64,000 bases of DNA from Ephydatia muelleri. Its lineage: Eukaryota; Porifera; Demospongiae; Spongillida; Spongillidae. The position numbers and the translations under genes are program-made. The notes beneath the pieces are model-generated. The model was not told the origin of the DNA. It saw only the letters and a program-made list of their open reading frames with translations, and did not search any database. Location: positions 2,787,113 to 2,851,112 of the forward strand of contig JABACO010000009.1 of the NCBI GenBank assembly GCA_013339895.1, written 5' to 3'. Shown one piece after another: positions 34,964-48,897 of this stretch (positions are counted from its first letter, which is position 1; every line of letters begins with the position of its first letter).

Positions 34964-35062
34964 CTTATTCAGTAAACCAACTTTGGCACCTGCTGTAATC
35001 AACATATCCACAACCTCAATGTGTCCATTCTGAAATACTAAAATCAGCCATGATTGTCCATC
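34964..35062 (-). CDS. Ankyrin repeat exon A13
   Basis: 33 codons, DGQSWLILVFQNGH, then IEVVDMLITAGAKVGLLNK. SWLILVF and VGLL depart from consensus; LIL matches exon B9. Donor GTAAGA, acceptor CTCTTCAG. The most diverged exon of sub-array A. Confidence 0.8.
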
Positions 35063-36271
35063 CTGAAGAGATGAACACATGATCATAGCTGTACAAAAAT
35101 GTAACTCATAACTTAGATAGATTCAGCGGACACACACAAATCCTAGGTGAAGGAGGGATGTTGAGATGGGCAGGAAGCATGAAACCAGGGATGAAAAATA
35201 TTTTATTACAGTTTGCAGTTTTCTAATTACATCTCAATGGTTACAAGTATCCAAAATCATGTACTCAACATAGACCACAGAGTGATGGAGGAAGATGTAA
35301 CACACAGGATAACCCTAACAAATGAATAACAGTGTAGTCAGCCGGAATACTCATTCAAACATGCAGTAGCTATACATAGCATCTGACCTGCTTCCCAGGG
35401 TAACTACACGGTTACATAAATTCATTTTGATCCTTGTCGTTAAACACATCACACACACACACTTCACTTAAATCAAACACTGGATAGGCTTCAGTTGTTC
35501 CCTCGACATGCAATTTCCCCAATTGTGAACAAATAAATTCAGACATAGGACGTGAGAAGAAAGTGCCTAAATGTCACTTCTCACATCTAACAATAAAAAT
35601 AAGTATAATAATACCTGGATCTGTTCATAAGAAGGTTTAATTGTTTTTCTGAAGGTTTTGTGACCAAAACAGTTACGGGTACTCTATTGGTTATTTCGAG
35701 TGCATGTTTATCCATTTAGGGCACACAATTATCATGGTGTTATTAACTATAGTAGACTACAGAATGCTCCACCCACTCTGATAGATTGCCACATAGTAGG
35801 ACACATATAACTTCATACAATTATTTACATGATAATTTCAAATTTCAAGTAATGTATACTTACATGTAAATATGGTTATTGGAATGCAATTCATATTAGG
35901 ATACTACTTTATTCTCCAAAATCAAGGTAAGTCAAATCCATATACTGCACATCAACATTCCAGGAAAAAGTGTGTATAACCACAAATCCAAACACATTTA
36001 CTTGAATAGAAATTGTAAAAGGTGAACAAATTTTCAGAAGTCATTAGAACGTAGAAAAAACCCAGATCAGGTTTCCCATATTTTCACGATTTTAATAATA
36101 ATATTTTCACATCTCTAGTTTGCAGTATTTCATGCTACCTCCATTTTTATTACACATATTTCATGTAACTGGGGATAAGATTGTTTTTAATATCGAAGTC
36201 ATTCAAGTCTACATAGATTGCCACATTACATCAGGACAGAAGTCACTATGGAATAAGCTGGTAGTACTTAC

Positions 36272-36370
36272 CTTATTCTGTAAATCAACTTTGGCACCAG
36301 CTGATATCAAAATCCTCACAACCTCATTGTGTCCATTCTGAGATGCAAACATCAGCGATGACCGACCATG
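36272..36370 (-). CDS. Ankyrin repeat exon A12
   Basis: 33 codons, HGRSSLMFASQNGH, then NEVVRILISAGAKVDLQNK. Acceptor CTCCACAG, donor GTAAGT. HG start as in exon 4,305. Confidence 0.86.
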
Positions 36371-37859
36371 CTGTGGAGATGAAAACATGATCATGGCTGT
36401 ATACGAAACACAACCCATCACCAAGATTCTGACAGAGAACACACTAAAACCTGTACGCGAGGAAGGGAAGTTGAGATCGGAGGAGATATGCAACAGGGAT
36501 AGGTCAGAATTCAATTTTGCGTTATAATCTCCATGGTAACCACTGTCCCAAATCATGCACACACCACAGGCCACAGAGTGATGGAGGAAGATGTAGCACA
36601 TGGGGCAACCCTAACACATGAATAGTCTGCTGGAATACTCATTCATACATGTACTAGAAATACACAACGTCTGACCTGCTTCACTGGGTAACTACATGGT
36701 GTGCATTGATACACTTTGAACCTGTTCTCCAAACATAACACAAACACACAGACACACTTCATACAAAACGACACTGGATAAGTTGTACCACTGATGTGAA
36801 TTTTCACAAGGGTAAAAGAAATAGATCCAGACATAGGAGGAATTGAAGGGAAAGTCCCTAAATGTCTCTTAACGCATCTCAAAAAATGGCTATGAGTACA
36901 CAATAATACCTGGATCTGTTCATAAGACAGATTGTTTTGTTTGTCAGCATAAATGGTACAATACCATTGCTATTTTTATATATGTTTCTCCATTCAGGAC
37001 ACACAACATTGGCATTGTTAACTGTTGAAGAATAAAGAGCGCGCCACCAACTCTAATAGTGTCTTACATAATTGGCAACAGCTTTGTACACAAAATACTC
37101 CACTTTAAATTACTTACCTGTTAAGATGAAATACATTATTGTGTACTTAAGAATGTTAATGCAATGCAATTAATATCATGTTACTATATTCAGTGAAGTC
37201 AAATACATATATCATCTTAATAGTTCAAAATAAAAGTGAACTTACACATTAAAATACATTGTTTCAATAATAATTGTAAAGTTTGAACAGATTTTCAACA
37301 CTTATTTAAATGTAGAAAATAAATATAAAAAACTTGAATCAAGAGATGGGTTCTCCATAATTCAAGAATTTAATAACTATGTAGTACCATGAGTCACTGA
37401 TATTACAACAACATTTCAGCCACTACTTTGCAGTATTTCATGCTAACACTAATTGTACTTCATGTAACTGGGGATGAAATTGTCAAAGTCATTCAAATCA
37501 AGTACCCTACATGTTAAGGCAATTACTATAATGCTAAACTTTACTTACTTTCACTGTATTTTTTACACTCGTTAGCTGATTCCATTGAACACTATTGTAG
37601 TTCTTTAGGCATTTCAAAAATGTGGGACACCCTGTACTAGTAAGCATAGTTACCAAAATTAAATGTTCATAGAACACCTACAATGTCCCATCTCCCAATG
37701 TCTATCCTATTAATAGCACTAAATACTGTACATGTCACTACAACTCCACACAAGTGTAAACACCTCCCATATCTGTGGGTACATATTCTTCTAGTCCACC
37801 ATACAACATCACATCATGCAGCTCTCCATAGGGCCTTGGGATGAGCTGGTAGTACTTAC

Positions 37860-37958
37860 CTTATTCTGTAAATCAACATTGGCACCAGCTGATATCAATA
37901 TCCTCACAACCTCATTGTGTCCATTCTGAGATGCAAACATCAGCGATGACCGACCATC
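37860..37958 (-). CDS. Ankyrin repeat exon A11
   Basis: 33 codons, DGRSSLMFASQNGH, then NEVVRILISAGANVDLQNK. The acceptor is TTTTCACAG because the pre-exon CTCTTCAG block is shortened here. Donor GTAAGT. Confidence 0.86.
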
Positions 37959-38476
37959 CTGTGAAAACATGCATGATCATGTCTGTTCAAAAAATAAAAC
38001 TCATCACTAAAATACTCACACAAACACCTGCAGGTGAGGGAGAGAAGCTGAATGGGGAGGAGGTATGTGACGGTGATGGGAAATATTTTATCCAAATTTT
38101 AAGCTTCTATTACCGTCTCCATGGTTACCACTGTCCTAAATCATGTACTCACCACAGACCACAGAGTGATGTAACACATGGGGCAACACTAACATATCAA
38201 TAGTCAGCTGGAATACTCATTTATACATGTACTAGCAATTCAACATCTGGCCTGCTTCCCCGGATAACTACACGTTCACAAAATACTTTTCTAAACAAAT
38301 CATATGCACACAAACACACACATTTCACAAACATAAAACAAGACGATCCTCGATAAGCTTCAGTTGTTTCTCTCGGCGTGCAATTTCCCCATATGTGAAC
38401 AATTAGATCCAGACAAGGAGCACTCGAAGGTAAAAGTCCTTAAATGTCCCTTCTTGCATCTCACAATGACAATGAA

Positions 38477-39331
38477 CAGTGTTTCCCCCAAAGGTGGTTG
38501 GTGGGGCAGCACCCCCCTTTTTGATCACGCATGTAATTATTATTGCAAGTGTTATTACCCAAAATGCGTGTGCTAGCCGCTCACTCATAGTTGTTAAATA
38601 TGCTGCCCCACCCTCTACACACACACACCCCTATTCTGTAATAATCAGATTACCACAGTTATCGACATGTGTAAGCAATGGCAAAATGTCCGATTACAGC
38701 ATGCTTTTCCAAGCATTGTGGCATCGAAAAGGATGCACATATTGAGGAGATTGGTAAAGCAGCTAAAATAGACTGGTTTGTGACAAGCCTTATACAGCTG
38801 TTGTCAGTTTTTACACCTACGACCACAAGCCATGTGATAACTACAGTGCTGCTAAGACCCAGCAAATGATATGACCCCTGATGGGAGGTCCAATACCCCT
38901 GGTTTATGTTTAAAGAAGGTGAAGGCAAGTGAGAGAAAATAAAATTCTATAACTACTTCACGAAGTCATAGTGGGCTTGACTTTGTTGTCCATGCACTCT
39001 TTTGCAAAAGACAATGTTAAGAACTACAAACTACATGGTTTCTCAATGCAGCGTGATGGAATGGCAGCTGTATCCCCTAATGAAAATAGAATTGTGCATG
39101 CATTTGTCTATCCAGAAGAAAGCTCTCGAAGCGGCATTGTGAATGTTGTATTAGTTACCCAAATATAAAATTGCTCATTTTACAAAAGTTGAGACATTGT
39201 GAGATCTTTGCGTACAATGGATTTGCATATGAAAGAATTGCACTTTGAAGGGAATGTTAATTTCAGTTAAAGATTGGGTCTTCTCCTATTACCCCTAACC
39301 CCCTCCTTTCATTTTTCTGTGGGAAACACTG
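38477..39331. mobile_element. Non-autonomous hAT-like remnant
   Basis: Exact 11-bp inverted ends CAGTGTTTCCC / GGGAAACACTG with an imperfect CAATGA(A/G) duplication. It interrupts the TCACAATGACAATGAG array module. No transposase. Its right-hand 380 bp recur at 52,515-52,769 and in pieces at 31.5-31.95 kb. Confidence 0.65.
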
Positions 39332-40330
39332 CAATGAGTGCACAATTATACCTTGATGTGTTAATGAGAAAGTTTGTTTTATTCTGAATGGTTTTTTGAT
39401 GCACTACTTTGGTTATTTCGAGTACATATCTATCCATTCTGGGCACACTATTATTAATGATTGTTAGCTGTTGTAGAATACAGAGTACTCCACCCACTCT
39501 AATAGATTGCCACATAACTGGACACATATAACTCCATACAATTAGTTACATGATAAGTTGATTTTTCAAATAATGTGCATTTAAATATAGCCAATAGAAT
39601 GCAATGAATATTATGATACTACTTCATTCTTCAAAACCTAGGGATGTCAAATACACATCAAAGTTTGTTTAACTACCAATTCAAATACATTGTTTCTATA
39701 ACAATGATAAAATGTGAACAGATATTCAAAAGTAACTTAAAGTAGAAAATAAATATTAAAAACAAATCAAGAAATGAGGTTCTCAATATTCAAGATTTCA
39801 ACTCGCAAGTACATAGATATATTCATGCTCACAAAACAAGAATGATCTGCCTCACCGTTCATGCAGAGCTGTGTGCTGTATTGTGTGGATTGAAATCACT
39901 TTGAATACCATCGTGGATGCTTACAAGTGCAATACTGACATAAATGTAACCATGCAGTCATAAAAATGTTTGAACATATGCAGTTATGGTAAAGCAGATT
40001 GATGTGTCCATTATACATCTTAGGTTGCAACAACCCATAATACAAACCAGCAATACTGGGAGTGAACTGGCATGATAAACTACACTGATTGGGACTACAC
40101 ATTCTTTTGTTGGAGTACTAATGTAGTAGTGATGTATTAGTGAAGTAAAGGGAGTTCAATTGGGCCTTCGTGACAAGAAACATAATTAAGATTGCATGCA
40201 CATATACTTTTAAGGTTACAAGTGCAACAAGCATATACATGCATCATAGAACTGTGACTGATGAACTCATTACTGATAATCATGCATGAATGCATGCATA
40301 TACATTTCATTCCACCTCAACATCACTTAC

Positions 40331-40429
40331 TGTACACTGTAAATCAACATTGGCACCGGCTGATAAAACCATCTCCACAACATCATGGAGGCCATTCCAT
40401 GATGCCAACATCAGCGATGATCGTCCATC
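40331..40429 (-). CDS. Ankyrin repeat exon A10
   Basis: 33 codons, DGRSSLMLASWNGL, then HDVVEMVLSAGANVDLQCT. W for Q, L for H and a CT end are unique in the set. Donor GTAAGT, acceptor CTCTTCAG. It lies next to a non-array insertion. Confidence 0.82.
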
Positions 40430-41620
40430 CTGAAGAGATGAACATATGATCATGTCTGTACAAAACATTCAGCACATCACTACAATTGTTACAGAGGACA
40501 CACAAACACCACAGACCACATAGTGATGGAGGAAGATGTAACGCAATGAGCAACAAGCCTAACATATCAATAGCTGGAATACTCATTCATACATGCACTA
40601 CTAATACACAACATCTGACCTGCTTCCCAGGGTAACTACATGGTGTACATTGATTCATTTCGATCCTCTTCTCCAAACACATCACTCACACACACAGACA
40701 CACACACACACACAGACATATACGCACACATCAACACAGACACACATTTCACAAAAATCTAACGAGATAAAACTGTATAAGCTTCAGTTGTATCATCGAA
40801 GAATGAACAAACTAACAGGACTTAGGAAGGGAAAGACGCTAAATGTCTCCCATCACATCTTACACAATGACTACGAGTACACATCAATACCTGGATCTGC
40901 ACACAAGAGAGTTTGTTTGGTTTTGTGAGCAAAAAAGGTGCATTACTTTGGTCATTTCAATTGCATGTTTCCCCATTCATGGCACATGATTTTCATGGAA
41001 TTGTTAACTGTTGTAGAATACAGAGTATACCACTCTCAATAGTTTCGAATAAAGCGTGTTTAATTACGCATTTAAATAAATTGTTTCAATAACAATTGTA
41101 ATATTTAAATACATTTCAACTGATAAATATATTTAAATATACAAAATAAACATAAAAACCCAAATCAAGATATGAGGTTCTAGGTTTGAATAACTATAGT
41201 TTCAATCCCTAATTTGCAAGATAACCTGATACCTCCATTTTTCTTACGCGTATTTCATGTAACTGGGAATTAGATTGCTTTAAATATCAAAGTCATTCAA
41301 ATCAAGTAACCATAGTTACTTCACACTTTAACTAAATGGACCATTACAAGGTTAGGTATGAACCATAATGCTTAACATTACTTTATTATTTTGGTAAATG
41401 CAGTTACCTATATTAGATGCTCATAGAACGTTTACAATGTCCCCTCTCCCAGTTTAATACACTCTGCACATAACACAAACATTACTACATGTCACTACAA
41501 ATCCAGACAGGTATCAACAGTTCCCATAATCTCCACTACAATGGAGTGCACATATTTTTTAGTCCCAGTACAACATCAAATCAGGGCACAAGTCATCATT
41601 GTAGGCTGAGTAGTGCTTAC

Positions 41621-41719
41621 CTTATTCTGTAAATCAACCTTGGCACAGGCTGCTAACAACATCCTCACAACCACACTCCACCCATTCTGAGATGCCAACA
41701 TCAGCGATGACTTTCCATC
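41621..41719 (-). CDS. Ankyrin repeat exon A9
   Basis: 33 codons, DGKSSLMLASQNGW, then SVVVRMLLAACAKVDLQNK. MLASQNG followed by a non-His residue pairs it with exon 12,305. AACA replaces SAGA. Donor GTAAGC, acceptor CTTTTCAG. Confidence 0.83.
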
Positions 41720-43077
41720 CTGAAAAGATGAACACATTATCATTGCTGCATGTCAAAAAAATACAGTTCATGACTAAGATAGTCGCACAGGACACACAAA
41801 AACCTATAGGTGAGGGAGGGAAGTTGAAATGGGAGGAAACGAGCAGCAGGATGGGAACTATTTTATCACAATTTGAAGCTTCTAATTTAATCTCCGTGGT
41901 TACTACAATCCCAAATCATGTACTCAGCACAGACCACAGAGTGATGGAGGAAGATGTAACACATGGGGCCACCCTAACACATGAATAGTCAGCTGGAATA
42001 CTCATTCATACATGTACTAGCAATACACAACATCTGACCTGCTTCCCAAGGTAACAACTACATGTTCACATAGATACATTCTAACCACAACACATAAACA
42101 CACACAGACACACAAATACTTAACAAAAATCAAACAAGACGACCATCAATATAATTTCCCCAATTGCGAACAAATAGATCCAGACATAGGAGCGCTTGAT
42201 GGCGAAGTCCCCTAATGTCCCTTCTCACATCTCACAATGGCAAATAATGCTTCGTTCTGAAGTGTTTTGTGACCAAAACTGTTGCACTACTGTGGTTATT
42301 TCAAGTACATGTTTATTCATTGTGGTGACACATTTCATGGTATTGGTAACTGTTGAACACTGCAGAGTGCTCCACCCACTCTAATACATTGAATCATAAC
42401 TGGACACATATAACTCTGTACAATGAGTTACATGATAAGTTGAAATTTCAAGTAATGTGCACTTAAATAAGGTTGATGGAATGCAATAAATATTATGATG
42501 ATGCTTTATTTTTCAAAATCTAGGGAAGTCAAATGCACATGCCACACTTAATAGTTCCGAATACAAGTGTGTTTAACTACAAATTCAAATATTTTGTTCA
42601 ACATAAAATGGAACAGATTTTCCAAGTAATATAAAATGTAGAAAATTAATATAAAAGTCATTTCAACTATTGAATACTTTGACTATTACATGGTTATATT
42701 ATTAACCATTATGCTTAATCTTAATTTACTTAAACTGTATTTTTAAGACTACTTAGCTTATTATATTGAACATTAATTATGCCCAATAACCTATTTTAAT
42801 TTTTTCATATTTCAGTGGTTTCCAAAAATGTGAGACACCCTGTATATGTAAAAATAATCACCTGTAAAAACGTGTACAATGTCCCCTCTCTCAATGTCTA
42901 TCCACACTAATAGCCCTCTACACATCACACAAACACTAATACATGTAACTAAAAACTCACACAAATGTAAACACCTTTCATAATCTACACTACAATGACG
43001 TGCACATGTTCTTCTAGTCCACATTACAGCATCAGATCAGGACACAAGACACCTTAGGGTGGGTTGGTATTACTTAC

Positions 43078-43176
43078 CTTATTCTGTAAATCAACTTTGG
43101 CACTGTGTGTTAACAAAATCCTCACAACTTCATGGTGTCCATTCTGAGAAGCAAACATCAGTGATGATTGTCCATC
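43078..43176 (-). CDS. Ankyrin repeat exon A8
   Basis: 33 codons, DGQSSLMFASQNGH, then HEVVRILLTHSAKVDL. LLTHSA is the counterpart of LLTQSA in exon 23,302. Donor GTAAGT, acceptor CTCTTCAG. Confidence 0.86.
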
Positions 43177-43907
43177 CTGAAGAGATGAAAACATTATCAT
43201 GGCTGTACATGAAACACAGATGATCACTAAGATACTCACAGAGGACACACAAAAATCTGTAGGTAAGGGAGGGAAGTAGAGTTTGGAATGAGGGATGCAA
43301 TAGGGATGGTGATGAACAAATAAGTTGAAAAACACAAATCAAGATGCAAGGTTTCCATATTTCAAGATTTCATCACTTCTTTCAATTAAATTAATTACAT
43401 TTTATGCTTAATCCTAATTTTATTTCATGTAACTTAAAATGCAATTCTTTTTTCAATCTATGACAATATAGTCAAGTTATTTCAGTTTGAATAAATGGGC
43501 ATTATATCAGCCTGCTTTCCAGAGTGATGCAAAAGGTATTAATCATAATGGTTGATCTTAATTTACTTAAACTGTAGTTTTGACTACTTAGCTTATTGTA
43601 TAGAACATTAATGAAGTCCAATAACCAATTTTTATACTGAGTTATCTACATAAAGTGGCTATCAAAATTGTTAGGCCTGTCACTATAGTTACCAATTGTC
43701 GATAATATAGAATACCTAGAATTTTCCCCACACAATGCTTATCAATACTGATAGCACTCTAACATCCCACAAATGTTAATAACTACAAGGTCACACAAGA
43801 GTAAACACCTCTTAACATCACAAATGCAATGTTGTGCACATATCCGTCAAATCACCTTACAATGTCACATCATGGCACAAGTTATCGTAGGGCCTAAGGA
43901 TACTTAC

Positions 43908-44006
43908 CTTATCCTGTAAATCAACTTCCATACCGGCTGATAACAACATCATCACGATTTTGTTGTGTCCATTCTGAGATGCAATCATCAGTGATGACCG
44001 TCCATC
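43908..44006 (-). CDS. Ankyrin repeat exon A7
   Basis: 33 codons, DGRSSLMIASQNGH, then NKIVMMLLSAGMEVDLQDK. Counterpart of exon 23,889 (MI in helix 1). GMEV replaces GAKV. The short intron to exon A8 (about 730 bp) parallels the short B4-B5 intron. Confidence 0.86.
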
Positions 44007-45537
44007 CTGAAGAGATGAACACATAATCATGGCTATACAAGAAACACAACTCATCACTAAGATACTCACAGAGAACACACAATCACCTGTAGGTGAAGAA
44101 AGGAAGTTGAGATGGTGTGGTGGCATGCAACAGGGATGGGAAATATATGATCATAATCCATGGTTACCCCTGTTACAAATCATGCACTCTCTACACACCA
44201 CAGCATCTTGGACAAAGAGAATTGCATGGGACAACCCTAACACATGAATAGTCAGCTGGAAAACTCATCCATACATGTACTAGCCATCTGACCTTCTTCC
44301 CAGGGTAACCACATGGTGTGTATTAATACATTTTCATATTCTAATAACCCACACAAACAGAGACACACACACATTTCACAAAAAAAAAAACAATCAAACA
44401 AGACAACTCTGGATAAGCTTCTGACATACCACCGACGTGCCAAGTGTGAACAAATAGATCAGGACATAGCAGGACTTAGGAAGGGAGAGTCCCTAAATGT
44501 CTCTGATCACATTGCACAATGACTATCAGGACAAAATAGTACCTTGATCTGTTAAAATGAGAACGTTTGTTTGGTTTGTGAGCAAAAATGGTATACTAAT
44601 TTGGTTATTACAAGTACATGTCTCTTAATTCAAGGCACACGATTTTCATGGCATTGTTCACTGTTGCAAAATACAGAGTGCCCATGCACTCTAATTGTAT
44701 CTCGTATAATTGGCAATGGCTCTGTAAAATACACTTCCACTTTAAAATTAGTTACCTGTTAAGTCGAAATTATAAGTTTACAAATAAAATGCTATCATTT
44801 ATATTAGGTTGACGCATTGCAGTGCATATTATGATACTACTTTAGTAATCAACATCTAGTGAGCCAAGTACCTATACCACAATAAATACATGTAGCTCCA
44901 AATACAAGTGTGTTCAATTACACATTTTAATAAATTGTTTCAATAGCCATTGTAAAATTTGAACAAATTTTCAACAGATATATTTAAACACAGAAAATAA
45001 ACATAAAAACCTAAATCAGATTGTGAGTATCCCCGTATTTCATGATTTTAATAACTATATACTCACATTACTACGTATTTCATGTAACTGGGGAAAACAT
45101 AGTTTTTCATATCAATGTCATTCAAGTCAACTAACTATAGTTATTTCATGCTTTTACTAATTGGACCATTACATGATTAGGTTACTAATCATAATGCTTA
45201 TCCATAATTTATTTAATTAAATACTGTATTTTTTTAGACTACTTAGCTGTTTTAATTGAAGTGCAATAATCTATTTGAATACTGAGTTACCTACTTTACA
45301 GTCACTGGTTTACAAAAAAAACACCCAGTACATGTTGAAAATAGTTACCAAAAGTATATGCTTATAAAATGCCTGCAATGGACTCTCAATGCTTATCCAT
45401 TCTAATAGCATCACTAATACATGTCATAAATACCCACACAAGTGTGAATACCTTCCATAATCTCCACTACAATGGTATGCACATACTCCTCTAGACCACA
45501 GTACAATATCATATCGCAATGGGCTGGTAGTACTTAC

Positions 45538-45642
45538 CTTATTCAGTAAATCAATTTGGGCACCAGCTGCAGTTGATAACAATTTCTTCACAACCTCATG
45601 GTGGCAATTCCGTGATGCCAACATCAGAGATGATAGTCCATC
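45538..45642 (-). CDS. Ankyrin repeat exon A6 (35 codons)
   Basis: 105 bp, two codons longer than standard, still phase 0: DGLSSLMLASRNCH, then a helix 2 and an enlarged turn STAAGAQ before IDLLNK. The insertion falls in the inter-repeat turn, which ankyrin folds tolerate. Donor GTAAGT, acceptor CTCTTCAG. Confidence 0.83.
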
Positions 45643-46975
45643 CTGAAGAGATGAACACATGATCATGGCTGAACAAAAACACAATGCATGAGTAAGATAG
45701 TCACAAACGACATAAAAACACCTGTAGGTGAGGGAGGGAAGTTGAGATGGGGAGGAAGCATGCAAAAGGGTTGGGAAATACTTTACGCTTCTATTATCAT
45801 ATCCATGGTAACCACTGTCCCAAATCACATATTCACCACCATAGTGTGTTGCAACCCAAACACATTAATAGTAAGTTGGAATACTCATTCATACAGATAC
45901 TAGTGACCCTGGATAAGCTTCAGTTTAACCCCCGACGTGCAATTTCCCCAGGTGTAAAGAAAATATATCCAGACTTAGAAAGAGTTGAAGAGAAAGTCCC
46001 TAAATGTCACTTCTCACATCTCACAATGGCAATGAGTACACAATAATACCTAGATCTGTTCATGACGATTATTGCTTTTTCTGAAGGGTTTTGTGACCAA
46101 AACTGGTGCACTATTTTGGACATGTTTATACATTCCGGGCACACGATTATCATGGTATTGTTAACTCTTGTAGAATACAGAGTACTCCACCCACTCTAAT
46201 AGATTGCCACATAATTGGAGACATATAACTCCATACAATTAGTTACATAATAAGTTGAAATTTCAAATGATGTGCACTTAAATAAGGCTTCAAAATCTAG
46301 GGAAGTCAAATACACATGTTTTAGCAATTATATTATTTCAATAAAGCAGTAAAATCTGAACAGTTATTAAAACGTAAATAATGAATATAAAAACCCAAAT
46401 CAAGAAATGAGGTTTCCCATATTTCAAGATTTGTATAACAATACTTTTACACCATTAATTTGCAGTATTTCTTGCTACATCCATTTTTCTTACACATATG
46501 GGATAAATATCAAAGCCATTCAAGTCTAGAAACCATAGTTATTTAAAAATTTACTAACATGATTAGGTTATTAACCATAATGCTTAATGTTAATTTATTG
46601 AAACTATATATTTTAGACTACTTAGCTGATTATATTGAACATTAATAAAGTCCAATAACCTATTTTAATACTGAGTTTCCTACTTTCCAGAGGTGTCCAT
46701 GAATGTGGGACACCCCGTAGAGTTACCTAAAGTACATGCTCATTAAACGCCTACTATTGTCCCCTCTCTAAATTTCTATCCCCACTAACAGCACTCCACA
46801 CATCACACAAAAGCTAATACAGTGTACATGTCACTACTAACCCACACATGGGGTAAACACCTCCCATAATCTCCAGTAAATATAATGGTGTGCACATATC
46901 CTTCTAGTCCACAGTAAAGCATCACATCAGGGCACAAGTCACAATAGGGCCTTGGGATGGACTGGTAGTACTTAC

Positions 46976-47074
46976 CTTATTCTGTAAATAAACATTGGCA
47001 CCAGCTGATACCAAAATCATCACAACCTCATTGTGTCCATTATGAGATGCAAACAACAGTGATGACTGCCCGTC
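46976..47074 (-). CDS. Ankyrin repeat exon A5
   Basis: 33 codons, DGQSSLLFASHNGH, then NEVVMILVSAGANVYLQNK. The acceptor is CTCTTTAG (TAG instead of CAG), which moves the usual CAG/GAT join but keeps the boundary. Donor GTAAGT. Confidence 0.83.
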
Positions 47075-47957
47075 CTAAAGAGATGAACACATGATCATGG
47101 CTGTAGAAAAAATACAACTCATCATGTAGGGGTGGGAGAGTCCCGAAATGTCTCTTGCCACATCTCACGAAGACTGTGAGTACACATAAATACGTGGATC
47201 TATTCATGAGAAAGTTTGTTTTGTTTGTAAGCAAAAATGATGCTCTACTTCAGTTATTTAGATTACATGTTTCTCCATTTAGGGCACTCGATTTTTGTGG
47301 CATTCTTTAACAGAATGCTCCACATACACATATAACTCCACTTTAAATTTAGTTACCTGTTAGGTTGAAATTTCAAGTAAATAAATGTGTACTTAAATAC
47401 TATTTTATTAATCAAAATTTAGAAGTCAAAACGTAATAAAGTGTGTTTAACTATGCATTGGCAATGGTAAAATTTGAACAGACTCTCAGTTATTTAAATG
47501 TAGAAAATAAATATAATTGGGGATAAGATTGTTTTAAATGTCAAAGTCATTCATATCAAGTAACCATAGTTATTTCATTCTTTTACTAAATTGCTATTAC
47601 ATAGTTAGGTTATGAACCACAGTGCTGAACCTTTACTCTACTTAAATTATATTCAACAGTAATGAATTCGTAACTGAATACATTAAGTAGTTTCCAAAAA
47701 AGTGGGACACCCTATAGTTATCCAAAAATAGATGCTCTTAGAACGTCTACATTGTTCCCTCTCCCAATGTCTGTCCATACTAATAGCACTCTACACATCA
47801 TGCAAACACTAATACATGTCACTACAAACCCACACAAGTGTAAACACTTCCCATAATCTTGACTACAATAGTGTGCACATATCTTTCTAGTCCAAGTACA
47901 ACATCACATCAGGGCACAAGTCACCATAGAGCCTTGTGATGGGCTGGTAGTACTTAC

Positions 47958-48056
47958 CTTATTCTGTAAATCAACTTTGGCACCAGCTGATAGCAACGTC
48001 CTCAAAACCTCAATGTGTCCATTCTGAGATGCAAACATCAGCGATGACAGTTCATC
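47958..48056 (-). CDS. Ankyrin repeat exon A4
   Basis: 33 codons, DELSSLMFASQNGH, then IEVLRTLLSAGAKVDLQNK. DEL start is unique. Donor GTAAGT, acceptor CTCTTCAG. Second member of the 2.16-kb two-exon unit. Confidence 0.86.
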
Positions 48057-48798
48057 CTGAAGAGATGAACACATGATCATGGCTGTACAAAATATACAAC
48101 TCACACTAAGATAGTCACAGTGGACACAACACACACTTTTCGATGAGTGTAAGAAATTGAAATGGGGAGGAAGCTTGCAACAGGGATGAAGCTTCTAGTT
48201 ACATTTCCATGGTTACTACTTTCCATAATCATGTACTCATCACAGACCACAGAGTGATGGAGGAAGATATAATGCTAGGAGCAATGCTAACACATCAATA
48301 GTCAGATTGAATACTCATTCATACGTGTAGTAGCAATACATAACCTCTGACCTTTTTAATTCATTCAGGTCTAGCAGCCATAGTTATTTCAAACTTTTAC
48401 TAAATGGACTATTACTTGGTTTTTAGCCGAAATGCTTAACCTTCATTTATTTAAACTGCATCTTCTAGACTACTTAGCTTATTATATTGAACATTAAGTC
48501 CAATAACCCATATTAATACTGAGTCACGTGGTTTGCAAAAATGTGGGACACCCTGTAGATGTAACAATGGTTACCTAAAGTACATGTTCATAAAACGCTT
48601 ACAATGTCCCCTTTCTCAATTTCTATCCACACTAAAGGCACTCTACACCACAAACACTAATACACAATCCCAGACAAGTGTATACTCGTCCAAAAATCTC
48701 CACTACAGTGGTGTGCCCATATCCTTCTAGTCCACAGCACAACATTACATCAGGGCAGAAGACACCAAAGGGCCTTGGGATGGGTTGGTAGTACTTAC

Positions 48799-48897
48799 CT
48801 TATTCTGTAAATCAACATTGGCACCAGCTGATAACAAAATGCTCACAACCTCATTGTGTCCATTCTGAGATGCAAACATCAGCGATGACTGACCATT
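48799..48897 (-). CDS. Ankyrin repeat exon A3
   Basis: 33 codons, NGQSSLMFASQNGH, then NEVVSILLSAGANVDLQNK. First codon AAT and acceptor CTCCTTAG, both shared with exon 50,970. Donor GTAAGT. Confidence 0.85.

Larger units (their letters stand above)
35063..38476. repeat. Array block III: intron modules around exons A11-A13
   Basis: Normal module order and orientation. 35,440-36,200 is close to 7,930-8,720 of block I (shared TTAATTGTTTTTCTGAAGG / ATTGGTTATTTCGAGTGCA text), the same place relative to exons A13 and B9. This supports the segmental duplication outside the exons. Confidence 0.7.
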